DNA of 64,000 bases from Perca fluviatilis. Its lineage: Eukaryota > Chordata > Actinopteri > Perciformes > Percidae. The stretch is taken from contig NC_053129.1 in NCBI RefSeq assembly GCF_010015445.1, forward strand, positions 19,375,749 through 19,439,748, in the 5' to 3' direction. A model generated the notes under the pieces. That model searched no databases, had not been told where the DNA came from, and worked only from the letters and a program-made list of their open reading frames with translations. The translations under genes and the position numbers were made by a program. Below, piece by piece: positions 37,141 through 57,199 of the stretch. The first letter of the stretch is position 1, and the number at the start of each line of letters is the position of its first letter.

Positions 37141-38784
37141 TCACATGAAGCCACCAAAGCCAGCCATGGCCTCGTTTTCCCAGTCAGAGTCTGAGTCAGT
37201 GAAGTCCTGGGCCTCAGTGGCATGGATCGGGGAGAAGTGACTGAACCTGTCCCCTGTCCCTCTCACGTGTGGATACTGCATGTGGCATCCATTATCCTTG
37301 GGTGATGACCTGCTGAAGTTATTCTGGGTGGGGATGGGAGGAATCACAACTTTCATCTCTGGCCCAATGGTCTTGTTAGGTGGGAAGTTGTCGTATTCCA
37401 CCAGAACCTTTGGACTCTGGTCGCCGTTTATGTTGGCTTCCATTTTGGGATGATGCTCGTTGTCCTTGGGATACAGATGGACGTTACAGCACGGGACATT
37501 AACACTCAGCTCAAGTCGCTGCATCTGCTCAGGCTTTACTCTGGTCCCGTCCTCATAGATGCAGGAGACGGACGTGTGTTCGTAGCCGCTGGGATTGGTG
37601 GGCATACTGGTTCTGTGAGTTTCATCTGGGTTTTGGTGCATTGTAGGTCGGAAACTTTCCTCCAGTCCAAAACCTATCCTGTGGGCCTCGGCTCTATGGT
37701 TGTTGTCATACACTGAAATAGAAAGTGAAGCAATGAGTTCTGAAATAAAATAAATGTGTTTCGACATTCCTATTTCGCTTATTCTCTACACTGGAGAGAT
37801 GAGTACGTTTTAAAACTACATATATAAACTTCGGTAACTTCAAGTGTATTAAGGAAGATATTTCACCAGCAAATTGCCATATTCGTTATATAATGCGACT
37901 GGAAGGACAAAGGACTACAGGTGAGCACTTGCTGCTTGAATCTGTGACTGTAATAATTACCCCTCTCTGGGCCCCTCCGGCTCTGGAGCTGGCTGAAGGG
38001 GCCAGCTGCTGGCGGGTTTGCGGCCTTCATGGTCACTGATGAGCCAACTTGGCGACGAGACTTGGCCCTTCTGTTTTGAAACCACACCTGAAATTTGAGG
38101 TGAACAGAAAACGTGAGGACAGTTTCAACAATGTACAATAACTTGGGTGTGATAATATTCACTAACTTTTTTATTATTATTATTATTATTAGTCCTATTA
38201 AACAAGTGTGGCTAAAAATCATCCCACACTTTGGGATTTCTCATATAGGCCTAAACTAGACATTACCTGGATTCTGGACTCCGGTAGCCCGGTCAGAGCC
38301 TCCAGTCTCTCTCGCAGGTAGATGTCAGGATATTTAGTGTCTGAGTAAACTTTCTCCAGCACCTCGATTTGCTGCTGGGTAAAGTTGGTCCTCTTTCTCC
38401 TGTGGGTCAGTATTGTCACACATTTATCCGCCCTCGGGACTGAGTTTGCAGGGTTGAAGTAGTTTGGAACATCTGGGGCTCCATAATCTGAAAAGAAAAC
38501 GTACAGAATGTTAAGTTAATAACGTTAGATATGCCTAAATCGGAGTCCCAGAAACATACCCTATATACTGAACTACAGAACCAGCTGTAAAGCCGTTATT
38601 TACTGTGACCAGCGGTGTAGGCTAGGCCTAGGCCTACTACAGGCTAAAGTTTGTCCCAAAAGGATCCTTTCGCTGCCAGCCACCTACCTGAGTTCACCAA
38701 GCTGTTTATCTGCAGAGGTCCCTCGTGATACATCTGGAAATGATTCAGCTCCCCGACGCGCATATTCCCATGAACTGAAGACAT
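37141..38784 (-). CDS. mixl1: Mix-type paired-like homeobox (bonnie and clyde/Mixer)
   Basis: A Nodal-responsive transcription factor for endoderm and mesoderm. Exons in coding order: 38784-38688, 38487-38267, 38087-37961, 37712-37141, giving 338 residues. The homeodomain spans about residues 62-121, starts [19 protein letters not shown] and contains [13 protein letters not shown] (Gln at homeodomain position 50), closest to MIXL1/Mixer. An intron splits the homeodomain right before VWFQN, as in other paired-like genes. Residues 259-264 are PPNKTI, the Smad-interaction motif that lets Mixer-type proteins recruit phospho-Smad2. The tail is acidic ([14 protein letters not shown]) and ends GFGGFM. 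The start was chosen because MSSVHGNM follows a TATA-like box at a suitable distance and the phase fits exon 2. It lies between lin9 and acbd3, as in human. Confidence 0.93.
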
Positions 38785-38843
38785 GTCCCTCAACCTCTTA
38801 TTTCCAGCGACTGAGTTTAAGACCTGTGCTGCTTCTCGCCGGG

Positions 38844-38852
38844 GTTTTAAAT
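38844..38852 (-). promoter_or_regulatory. mixl1 TATA-like box
   Basis: TTTAAAA on the minus strand about 60 bases before the mixl1 ATG, implying a very short 5' UTR. Confidence 0.5.
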
Positions 38853-38861
38853 CCCCCTGCG

Positions 38862-38869
38862 ATCAAAGG
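38862..38869 (+). promoter_or_regulatory. Tcf/Lef-like site, mixl1 promoter
   Basis: ATCAAAGG matches the Tcf/Lef consensus and lies ten bases upstream of the TATA-like box. Mix genes are known Wnt/Nodal targets, but use of this site is inferred. Confidence 0.4.
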
Positions 38870-38950
38870 TGATGTGTGAATGGGGCAACCATCGGGGCCG
38901 GCTGGCACTGCAGCAGCAGCAGCACGGTTCAGACGTCTGCAGGCCGCTGG

Positions 38951-38970
38951 AGGTGTGAGGCATCACACCT
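38951..38970. promoter_or_regulatory. Inverted pair of T-box half-sites, mixl1 promoter
   Basis: AGGTGTGA (38951-38958) and its exact inverse TCACACCT (38963-38970), 4 bases apart, about 170 bases upstream of the mixl1 ATG. AGGTGTGA is the consensus half-site for Eomes/Brachyury/VegT-type factors, which act with Nodal in endoderm. Confidence 0.5.
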
Positions 38971-38989
38971 GGGACGGTGGAGCGGCCGC

Positions 38990-41900
38990 GGGTCTCTTTA
39001 AAGGGGTTTTAATGGAATCTGCATGCTCAATACACATCGGCAGTGACAACATTTATCCGCTTTGGAATGGATGAAGCAATAATGGACCTACAGCCTTCAA
39101 AGGCAGGCAGTCGGAAACGGCTATTTCCTCAACGCGGGTTAGAGACTCACAAGGGATGCAGTTTGTTGCTTAATAATCGAAGTATTGAAAAATATATTGT
39201 CCACTGTCAAGTAGATCACTGGTCACTAGGAGATTATTAGATGTTTCTGCTGTAGCCTCTATAATAATCTCCAGTCAAAGTTCATATATATTTTTTGCAA
39301 AGAAAATAAACATATTTCCACATATTTCAACAACTGAGTGTAAAAGCCACTGGCAAGGCTACTATTAGGTTAGCATTAGGTATTTGTGTAGGATACATAA
39401 CAAAATATATGATACAGCATATTTATATTGAGTATATTTTATTAGTAAGCAGAGATAAACTAAAAAAAATGGTATGTTTTTAAATAATGTAAAGGATGTA
39501 TCATTCAAAATGCATTTAATTCCTGTATTCTGACTGTGACTCCACATCTAGACTTACAGTGCTTACAGGTTTGTAAGCTTGTTTGGGGATAGTGTTTTTT
39601 CCTTTAGGCTTAAATGTCAAAGAATATAAGTTTATGTTTCATAAATATTCAGGTCTTTAGAGGTCTGCTCCTCCACATTGATGTATGTAGGGAATTATGC
39701 TTCCTGTCCCCAACAAAGTCCATCTCAATACACAAACCTCAGTTCAAAAGTACTCTGGAGTGGGCACTTGTTATTGAATGGGTCACCTTCATTTGATTCT
39801 CAGGGGATCAAGTCAAGAGGTCAGGTAGCACCACAGACACACTAATTTGTGAGCTTTAATGAGTGAGCTTTAATGGTTACATGTACTATTAATAAGAGTC
39901 CCAGCTTATTTCTCATGTCAGAGTTAATCTTTACTTGGGTAAGTAGGCTATAGGTTCAATTTCATGCATCATATTTAATTACTTTGGGTGTGGGGTGACA
40001 TGATTGCAGAATAAAGTGATTGCCAGACTTTTTACTACATCATCAATCCTATGATTTATGGGATGCATCTGTAACCGGTTTTAGTTTCTAAGTCACCGTA
40101 GAATAGATTGTATGAGTCTAAGTTAGCATTATGCTCCTGAAAGAGACATGTTGCATGGAAGGAAAAGAAAAAAGTTTTCTCTGGATATTTTCTTGTCTCT
40201 GTGGGGACATTACCTCACAGGCATTATGTCATCTCACATCCACAGCACTTATTGATCTCTGCACTTTGACACATACAGCATTGTTCAGGTAGGACGTGCT
40301 TGTTGGTAAAGACATTCACAGTTCACAGGCTGCTTTGTCTGAGAGCCCTAATTGGGTATTGCCTGTGTGCACAGACCAGATTGCTATGCTAAAATCAGGC
40401 TGTTGAAGTTCCTGATCTTTTGTAATGGCCGATGACAATGTTTTCTGAGAGCTGGAATGAACAGTAAATGCCTAGTACATTCATCTGTGGCCACAGAGCT
40501 CTTCAGCCATGGCCAATAAAAAATATGAATTCAGCATTGTTTTGCTTTTATTGTAAATAGTTAGTCATCATTTCTAGCTTGGCAGCCCATGATAGGACAT
40601 TGGCTTTTAATTTAGATTAAAAGAATGCAGTTCTACGTTGATCCATGCTGGGATGCAGTATTGTAGTTAACAGACTGCACTTTCAAACATCAAACAGTAA
40701 AAAAAACTTTGGAATACCTACTGGCCATTTCCAGTTGGCAGCTGACTCTGCAGACACAAACAAAAGCATGTTCACACCTTTAATGTCTGACCACTGTTTA
40801 ATCCACAGTTTGACCTGTGACCACTATACATTTGACCTGCAGACAGACAGGTAAATTATCCTCACAAGTTTGCAGGTATATGTTAAAATGTCAGCTGTTT
40901 TATGGGCCTTTGTTATGAGTTCAGTCTTTGTGTATTTGAGGGACATTTTAGTATACATATATAGCCTAGTTTCAGAAATGTGGGCTCAGTGTAAATGGCC
41001 ATTAATATTATCACAAACAGTAGTTGAGTGTGATGATTGTTGTGTGTGTACACATCTTATAAGCACAGAAGTGTGAACGTTACTTCAATAAAGTAAATAA
41101 ATTCATATTAGCTGGTGCGATAAATCATCCATCTGATACATCAATAATCGCTGTTAGCTTATTGCAGATAAATTGCCATTGGTTTAACAAGACATGTCGG
41201 TAAATTCCAAAGATATGTCTGAGGTCATTCTGGAACAGTGTCTCTATTTCTTAGTTTGTCCACTAGAGAGCACTGACAATTCTGTTTTTCTGCTTTAATA
41301 ATCTAATTTAATGGAGCCTTATTTTTTTGGTATTTATAAAACAGGACTGCTAGCTATCAAATTTAAACTCAAATATTTATACAGTTATCCGTCTTAAAAA
41401 TCGAGTCATGCTATGATTAATATTTACAAAAGAAAGGAAAAAAACAAAAAACAAAACAAATTCTTCCATTCCCACCCATTCCACTAAATTATAGCTAAGA
41501 TAAGTTTTAAAGCACAAATAACTTTTCAAACAAATTGACTACACTAATTTGTGTAAATAAAAATGTATAGAATATAATATCATATCCATATAATCCAGAC
41601 AAATGTCTTAAAACTATATTTCACATGTATTTTATAATGTTTTATGTAGTTTTGTCATGTATTCTATGTTTTTTCAATTTTTCCTGGTAGACAAATAAGC
41701 ATACGCTCATTTAAAAGACAGTGAAATAAAAATAAATAAAATAAATGTCACATGGCCTGTAACAAGACGCTTGTGAGTGGGGTCAGAATTGATTGATATA
41801 TAAAAAAGAAAACATGTTAAACATTAAAGTAACTGGCTTCTTCAGCATCTCTATTTCTTAGAAATGCACATTATTGAGCAGTAAAAAATACCTTACGACG

Positions 41901-42200
41901 CCAAATTTGAAGACATAGCTATGTATGTGTGTATGAATGACTATTGCCAGGGGTATTCACGTTTAATCAACAGTTACAACCATACTAAAGTGAGTAGGCT
42001 AGTTATTGCTTTTTACTATTACTTTACATAAAGTAATACAATTCACAACAGAAAATGGCCACTTTGTTGTGTCATTTCCTGGGTAAAATAAAGTGAATTA
42101 CAAATACGATTACTGTAAACAATTTAACATTCATTTAAACGAATCCGTAATATTTCTCCGGTTAAAGCGTCGTCATTATTTACATCTAAGGAAGAAAAAA
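38990..42200. other. Intergenic spacer mixl1-acbd3
   Basis: AT-rich sequence with no recognisable gene or transposon. A small direct repeat (GTGAGCTTTAATG, twice) is at 39849-39876. It could hold distal mixl1 enhancers, but I cannot identify any by eye. Confidence 0.4.
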
Positions 42201-42208
42201 AATCTCCC

Positions 42209-42238
42209 GGAACTTCCGCTAAGTCTAAACGGAAGTAG
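42209..42238 (+). promoter_or_regulatory. Paired ETS-type motifs, acbd3 promoter
   Basis: ACTTCCGC at 42212 and ACGGAAGT at 42229 are opposed GGAA-core ETS sites 30-55 bases before the acbd3 start. Such sites are common in TATA-less housekeeping promoters. Confidence 0.45.
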
Positions 42239-42267
42239 GTACGTGGCCGCTTCAGCTGACAGTGTAC

Positions 42268-49443
<7,176 letters not shown>

Positions 49444-49619
49444 GCCTGAATACAGACACAGGGGAGCCAAGGAGTGTATGTTCCTATGTGTGTGTGTAGG
49501 TGGAGATTTGTGCGATTGCAGCCTGTGTGTGTGAAAGAGATAGTGATACCAGATCTGGACAAAACCACCAGAGGGTGACAAAGAGACACATCTGGAGCCC
49601 TAGTTTGGAGATTGGACTA

Positions 49620-49650
<31 letters not shown>

Positions 49651-50932
49651 TGTACTGTATGTGTATGCGTGTCCCAAGATACACCCATGCTTGAGCCTGT
49701 CATCGAGCCCCTGGAAGAGGAGTGTGTATTCCTGTTGTATATTCACCACCTGTCCTCGCTGTGCTCCCATAGACCAAGCTGTAGGACTTTGCTCTCATAT
49801 TGTATTTGACCACTTTTCACCCCGGGCTCCTCTTCTGTAACCACCCCAGCCCAACGCTGTCCAACGTGGCCTTGTGGCTGCTTCTGCCCTGAGTGACGCT
49901 TTCATAACCATAACCGGAAACCCGGCAAGTCCAGCACTCTGTGAGCCAACGTTTCCTGTTTGGTGGTAACAGTAGTTGTTAATCCCACAAGAACACAGAC
50001 AATGTTGAAAATCTAATTATATTGCAAATGTACTTCATAACACTATGCCTCTGTTCCACAAAGAGCTTCTAGTCTTTGCCAAGTCTCTCACACACATTAA
50101 AAACACCATTGTACCATTAATCATCTTTTTTTTTTTTTTTTTTTTTGTTAAACAGCAGTCTGTTATTCTCTTCCCCAGCCACCATGTACATATGAAGATC
50201 TGAGAGGATGTTTGGTGAAAGCAGTGCTCTTTTTTTGGCTTATTTCCCACACAAAACCAGCCTGACTTTCACCTTTATTTCTTTATACAAATCTGATTGA
50301 CACAGTGCACCATGAGTAGTTTTTCTTTTTTTTTTATTTTCTTTTTTTTTTAAATGGAGTCTACTGGGCTGGCAAACAATATGAAGAACTGGCAAGTCAT
50401 TCCATGGTTTAGAGTGAACTCGAAATAGTCATGAATGCTAAAGGAGTAAGTATAACATAACACGCACGTGAAAAAGTAGGCCCTCTGGCTTTATAAACTC
50501 AAGCATCTCTGTGTGATACACAGCAAGAAGTTTAAAAACATTACTAAATAAATATTTGTTCTCCCTTTCTCGAACAAATATTTTATTGATGTGTCTATTT
50601 CCACATGACTGATTACATTAAATCATCCACTGTCCTTTGCTTATCAATTCTTCATGATAGAATCAAGAAAAAAAAGGAGCTGGTATTACGACAGATGTTA
50701 TATTAATATTACCTGGGGTGTGTTTATCATTCTGTGTGTTTGGAGATGCTGTACTCACTTTTGACATACACAATATAAATTCCATGTTTTGGAGGTCATA
50801 ACACACTGTTACATCTCTGCAGCACTCAGAAATCAAAAAACATTACACAAAATACAGTGTTGCTGTTGTTTTTCTTCCAGGTATGAATTAAATCAAATTG
50901 TCATCTCAAATAAGGTGTCGTGAATAAACTGA

Positions 50933-50938
50933 GATGAT
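50933..50938 (+). terminator. Possible acbd3 poly(A) signal
   Basis: AATAAA about 1.5 kb after the stop; an earlier AATAAA occurs near 50546. The intervening sequence has a (GTAT)n run at 49620-49652 and T-rich tracts at 50127-50146 and 50324-50352, consistent with 3' UTR. Confidence 0.35.
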
Positions 50939-50939
50939 T

Positions 50940-53188
50940 TATTTTTGTGTCTTTGGTGATGTGGTTGCTTACTAACTCAGTTGTGACATCTAAGTTTATT
51001 AAATTTAAGTTCATTTGTTTCCATACTTTAGATTTATTATGTCTAGTTTAACATTACATATGCATGCTTTGTGTACCTACCACATAGGTGCATTATAAGC
51101 AGCGTGTGCAATGTGTTCAGTAAGCTTCAGAGACATTTGGTTTCACTATCACTTGTTGATCTGTATTTGTACATTTTTGTGTGTGTATGCAACCAAACTT
51201 TAAAGACACAGGCAGAATAACTTGCAAGTTGAGTAATATGCCCAATGTCCTTGCTGATGGTTAGTTTATCATATTATTTAATAAGAGGCCACTCCTGCCT
51301 TCTATCCATACAGTGATTTGTGTAACAAAATGTCACTATGGCTTAACCAAGCCATGAAGTTTAAGAAAGTTCCCGTATGTTCTGATGTGTGATGTCTTAA
51401 GTTTCTTATTGCTCACCAAATGGTTTGAGTTGACTTGTTTAAGCCTTGTGTGTAAATAATTCTATAAATGAGTTTATGTATGGGTTTTTAAATGTGGAAG
51501 AAGGCTATGGTTTTGAGAATCAATGCACTGTAAAATATGGTGAATGAGATATGTATACACTTTACCCCCAATGATCCAAAACAAATTGTAGGAAGTATAC
51601 AACTGTAAGACTCTATTGACATGACAGACAGAAAAGCTCATCTTTTTGTATTGTTTTGACTTGTTTGGATCTCTTATGAGTTGCAAGATCTTTTTTTGGG
51701 CATATATTTAATCCTGATTAAACTTATGTTCCTCTCTAGAATTGGGAAGTTTATTTTTCTACTTTCATAATTTAAATTTTCTATGATGATGCCTTAATAC
51801 ATTCAAACCTTTCATCCATTCACTGCCTAGCTCCCAGCAGATATTTTGTTATGTCATAGCTGGGAATAAAAAAACATCTGTAATCAATAATTGTCAACCA
51901 GCTACTAAGTGGGAGACCACTTTCAGTTTAAGAAGATTACATTTAAACCGAATGAGACAATGTTAGGAATGTGAGGACACTGAAAATGGCCTTGAAACAA
52001 AAGAACAGTATTGGCTAGTTCCTTTTTCCGCTGGTGGTGAATGTGTCATCCTCCTGCTGCTCTCTTGTTAAACACATTTTGTGCTGAGGGAAGGAGAAAT
52101 GCGGATGTTACTCATGTTTAACAGGATAACGGGACAATCTCCCTGGCCTTCAATATGTTCAGAAGACAGCTTTATTAGCATTGTACACTCTTTATATTGA
52201 GTAATGTTAAACTGTTGCCACAGTGTACATATCAGCAGGAGAATAATTAGAAGATTCACAGTTTGTTGAGTAACGAGAAAACATTGACTTTTAGCCTTTG
52301 ATTTAATGTCACATATAGAGGCACCGTTGAAGTTGTGTTCACCTAAAGACACCGGTAGCACAATAAATACTAAAGATACATTTTACCAACTGGACATTGT
52401 TAGCCAGACTTTCAAAATAATCCATGGCCACGAGTTTACAGGTTTAAAGCTGAGCTGGGTAAAAGGTATGCTATTGAGAGTTTGCTCTTTGGAATTTAAA
52501 GACCGATGGTGGGAATGCCAGGCGGTGGACTGCACACAGCGCCTGGATAAACATGAGACACACACACACACAGATATCAATCAGACACAAGTGTTTAGAG
52601 TATGTGTTGTCCAGGGTTATTTTAAAAGGTATGAGCTAACATATCCTTCGTTTGAAATGAACGCGCTAACATAATGCATTTGTTTTTGCTAGCCTAATTT
52701 GTAAATGTGGCTGTTTCGTGGATCATTCAATACTAAAATACTACGCAAAAATATCAATTCAAGAGTCACTCACCAGATAACACTAATGCCCACACTCCAC
52801 ACTGTTAGCTGTAACGTTACATATACGTTAGAGCTCTCAACCTAGCTAGCTAGCTAGCTAACTAACTAACGTCATAGCACTAATAACTCAAACTACACTG
52901 TAACTTTTGCTAACGCTAGGTTAGCTTACGTTGATTTTGAACAAAATAGTGTCTCTTCATTACACCAATAACAGGTAATTTAATTTTAACGTCATTATTT
53001 CTCCATTTGATTAGCTAGCTAAGGTTATAAACACTCCAAAGGATAACTATCTTTAAAAAAAGTTATATTTAGCAGGTTTTCTGGGATCAGTCAGCATTTG
53101 TGTAGTGTAGCTAGGCCTAACGTTACTCTGAAGTTATTAGGTTATATCATGTGGAAAGACCTATAATAACCATTAACTTGCTCCAACC
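50940..53188. other. Spacer acbd3-nhsl1
   Basis: No gene recognised. From 52790 onward it becomes richer in CpG and in AACGTTA/GCTAGCTA words (a CTAGCTAG run at 52841-52860), resembling the sequence around other gene starts in this window. Confidence 0.4.
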
Positions 53189-53192
53189 TTAA

Positions 53193-53384
53193 AGGCATAC
53201 TACTGTATGTAACTTTTCCCTCTTCGGTCTCCCTAAAGGTTGTCTCGCTGGAACTACAGCTCGCGCGTCCCGCCGCTTCGGTCCCCCTACAGGTTGTCTC
53301 ACTGGAACTATAGCCGTGCGAGCTGTAGTTCCAATGAGACAACCTGTAGGGGGACCGAAGAGGGAAAAGTTACATGGTATGCCT
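53193..53384. mobile_element. TTAA-flanked hairpin MITE
   Basis: TTAA at 53189-53192 and 53385-53388 flanks a 192-bp near-palindrome. The left arm AGGCATACTACTGTATGTAAC..GGTTGTCTC is answered on the right by GAGACAACCTGTAGG..GTTACATGGTATGCCT. GGTCCCCCTACAGGTTGTCTC-like units occur three times inside, two direct and one inverted. The TTAA target suggests piggyBac or Kolobok mobilisation. Confidence 0.7.
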
Positions 53385-54064
53385 TTAATTGTACTCAATT
53401 TGGCAATCTACGTTACTTCAATTACATGTTATAAAATTGAATGAATGCAACTAAAGGTAGGTAATAGCCTATCTTTCATAACCCCTAATTATAGGAATTG
53501 CCATAAAATGAGGATTAAATATGAATGGTTATTTGACATAGAGAATTCATGAAATAGTGACTTTAGCCTCACACTGTGATTTCTTCTTCTTCTTCTTCTT
53601 CTCAGTTTGTTGGTCGCATCAGGCCCACCGGTTCCGTTTGGAGGAAAACCGGTCCAGGTTTTCCAGCCGACTGCTGTACTGACTTCGAAGGGAGGCATAG
53701 AGGCAGGTAAAGGCTCCTCTGTATATCTGGCTCCGGTTCCAGTTGCTACAGGTGGTTGTAGTATTTTCCGGGTTTTTATTTGTACTTTTACCGACTTTTC
53801 CTTGTGTGTTTTTTTTCTTTTCTCTCCAGCCTGCCTGCACTCTGTCTGGTTGAATTTGAATAGACTTTGGGAGGCAACGTCTCCAGTGTACAGCAACACA
53901 AAGTCCCATGCTTTGAAAAACTAAAATATGGCGGGACTGAGGGATTATACTGCCTCGCAAAAAATAGCAGCTAAAGGACGATGCGTTTTGGATTTGTTTT
54001 AAAGCTGTGAGTTTTTTGCGCGAACAGTTTTCGGTCCCGCTGGAGTTATTGGTATGAAATAATC

Positions 54065-54383
54065 ATGCCCTTTCATCAGAGGAGCATTGAGCCGCGGCGT
54101 GTTTGTAGGTTATCGGCGAGGGATGGCTGGATACCAAGGGAAGAAACCGGGAAACGCAAGTTGCGAAAACCCGTGTTGTTCTCGTCATTGGATGAGGTTG
54201 GCTGTCATACTTTGACCAACATAATTCACCAACTTTCCGACCTTTCTCGACATGCCAGCGACATCTTCCTGGGCATCGAGATGGAGGCAGGGATGGTGTT
54301 CAGAAGATCCTGCAGGATTCAGGGGCGGCTGCAAAGGCTGCAGGGTGAAGTCCGCAAGTTTGATCCCAAGAAAATCAAAATCC
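54065..54383 (+). CDS. nhsl1: NHS-like protein, first coding exon (partial gene)
   Basis: 106 codons plus one base, ending at a GTAAGT donor. MPFHQRSIEPRRVCR is the NHS/WAVE-type start (MPFxxRxIEPxxLCR). LTNIIHQLSDLSRHASDIFLGIE followed by RIQGRLQRLQGEVRKFDPKKIKI is the WAVE-homology domain that links NHS proteins to the WAVE/Scar complex and lamellipodial actin. The domain is closer to NHS-family than to WASF proteins, and NHSL1 is the best guess over NHS and NHSL2. In fish nhsl1b is needed for facial motor-neuron migration. No further exon is recognised to 64000, as expected for the very long first intron in this family. Confidence 0.7.
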
Positions 54384-55566
54384 GTAAGTTTGCAGTGCTG
54401 GTGACTTGGTAACTGTTAGTGTGCAGTGTGAGCAAGGCTAACGTTATATATTTAATACCTAGACCCCGATAGCAGTACGTTACTGTAGTCATATAGTGGA
54501 TATATCAGAGGAGTCACTATAATCTTCTAGTTAGGACCCATATGTATATTATGAATATAGCCTATATGGCACAATGATACTTCTGTACCATGAATTCTCT
54601 CCACAGATGGATATTGATTAATTCCAGGGAGAAATAGATAAAATATAAAATAAGTTTTCATTTGAGATGTCTGTCTTTGAATCTGGAGTTGTGTTTTTCT
54701 TTTTTGACTTTTGCTGCTCTGTCATAATGACATAATCATTAGTGTGAAGAGATGCTGGTTCGTCAGGTCCAAGGTGACTGTCACATTTCGTCCATTGAAA
54801 GAACCAGGGAGGAGCGACTGGTGACACATGGCTGTATGTGTCATGATTCAGACTTATGTTAGCCTAATGGGGGTGTTGAATCCCGTCAGAAATGATGGAT
54901 TTCCTCTCAACGGACTCACCATCTGTGTTCAAGTCTTCAAAGGACACCGAGATCACAGAAGGCCTTACAACCCTCTTCCCCCATTTCTTCTTCTTCCTGT
55001 TTTATGCATGAAAACAAAGTTGGTCAACTCAAAGATAAATGGATAATTAATTCCCTTTGCTGCAGCCTGTGTTTACTTTTGCAATTTGTGATTTGTTTTT
55101 GCTGCCCTTGCAAAGCTACCTGTAGTCTCACCCACAGTGGTTACATATTAACTCACACTATGGTTACGTGCCAGCTCCGTAAAGATTGAGAGATAGGCCT
55201 GACATTTAGTTAGCTTTGATACAGACCTGTAGTAGGGCCTTTGCGTGAGTAAATATCTGCTACTTTATTACACTGCTTCCTATTTAATGGGTTTGTTATG
55301 TGGTTCTGTCGATTAAACATAGTAGTTAAGGGATTGTGTTTCCCATTGACTCCCTGCATGGCTTCTTTGTAGATCTAATTAGCCTCTGAAATATGTTGCA
55401 AAGTAGGATTCAAAAGAGAAGACAAGCCCAAATTCCTCTGAACATTGGTGACAGAGGAGGATTTAAGTTCTGAGTCAGAATCAGTCCTTGTTTTTGTCCC
55501 CTTTTTACTCTATCTATTCACCCAGCCTTTGGTCTGACTGTGACTCACACTCTCTATCTCTGTCTC

Positions 55567-55571
<5 letters not shown>

Positions 55572-55661
<90 letters not shown>
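55572..55661. repeat. (CA)n microsatellite
   Basis: 45 CA units in the presumed nhsl1 intron 1. Confidence 0.95.
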
Positions 55662-55663
<2 letters not shown>

Positions 55664-56990
55664 TTCAAAAACTGGTTGCAGGTGAAATGACAAGCTGAGC
55701 AGACAGTTCCCAGACGTATGTATGTGATGTATGATGAGCAATGGATTGAACACGCACAAACACACACGCACACAGAGGCTGATACTTCATCAAGCTGTGT
55801 TTAGTGGGTGCCTGCTACGTGACAGCTTCGAGACATTTGACTAATCCCCTGTGTTATTGCATGACTGGACTGTTCCTATTATCTATACCTGAAGTTTTGA
55901 TGCTGTCCTAGGTGGGATTAGGAGTTCCTTTTTAAAGCTTTGGAGGTGGAGGCTAGCAGCTGATGACAAGGTGTGAGAGAGTAGACTGGAATGTAGTGTG
56001 TTACTTAGCGATCTGTAGTTGCCAGCTCCCACATAGCCCCAAGGCCAGCACTGGGTGGACAGAAGCACTGGCTTCAGATTCATTACAACAAAGGCATGTA
56101 TGATTGACTCTCAAGTTTTTCCACACAAACACACCTGTCTTTTAAAAAATGTCCTTGAAGCGCATTTCTCCAGGATTTGAATGTATCATAATACAGAACA
56201 GCTGGTGGAGGTTTTTTGAATGAGTATTTGAATGAATGTTAATATCTAATGCCGAAACAAAGCGTTCATGTAATAGTTTTTTTGCATGCAGCCTCCTCTT
56301 ACACACACCTCAGTGCTTTTTGTACTGTATGTCTAGTATAGGTTTTAACCTCAAATTTGATGAGACCACATGACATATCACCTTTACAGTATTTGACCAG
56401 GCCTAAAGGAATGTATTAGATAATAATCATATCATTTTATAGTTTGCATGAAAACATTTAACTGTGACTGGTCACTCCTTTTGTCTTCAACCACTGTGGG
56501 TTAGAATTCCTACTCTAACCTCAGGTCGGAGATAGATCAAGTTACTGGTGAGGGGCAAAAAGAGGGGCCCCTATGTGCTGGGGGACTGACATTGAGGAAA
56601 GGGCGTAGTGAGCGTGTGGGTGTGTAGTGTCTCATCTTGCTGTTTGTCTGCCTGATGCAGTCATAGTAATCATCTGGCAGCTTAAACAGGGACATGATGG
56701 AAAATGGGATCTTCCTCTCTTTATGTATTTTGACTGTCTCATGCCACTGTTAATCCAGTTGTGCTGAAGTCCAGGGCGGCAGGTCGGAGGTCATTCTCTC
56801 CAAGTCAAGAGTTTAAATAAAGTCTAGTTTAGCTGGTTTGGGTTTCTGCTGCAGGCCAACAAGGTTCAGCTCAGCTATGGCTGACTAATACAGTATCCTG
56901 AGTAGTTTATGATTAACAGTCTTACAGAATCAATGCATGTCACACTGTGCAAGGTGGTGTAATTACAACAGAGAAAAAAAAAAAAAAGAA

Positions 56991-57022
56991 ATGTCATTTC
57001 CCCTTGCGGGATCAATAAAGTA
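56991..57022 (+). repeat. Retroelement 3' tail
   Basis: ATGTCATTTCCCC plus TTGCGGGATCAATAAAG, preceded by an A-rich run; same class as 1741-1776. Confidence 0.4.
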
Positions 57023-57199
57023 TGTATCAATCTTAATAAAGTATTGTACCCCAATCTATGCCAGACTGTACAATATCAATGTTCGAGGCATGTCGAATGA
57101 ATGAATTGTAAAGCTACAATAGGAAAAAACAAATTTACGTCATCCATTGGCAATGCTCTGATGTTTCGAAAATAGATAAACGATGAACAAGCTTTGGCC

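Noticed and set aside
53489..53899. 136-residue minus-strand ORF upstream of nhsl1
   Set aside because: Contains an Arg run from a TTC microsatellite and no recognisable domain; may be part of a dispersed repeat, but I cannot support a gene.
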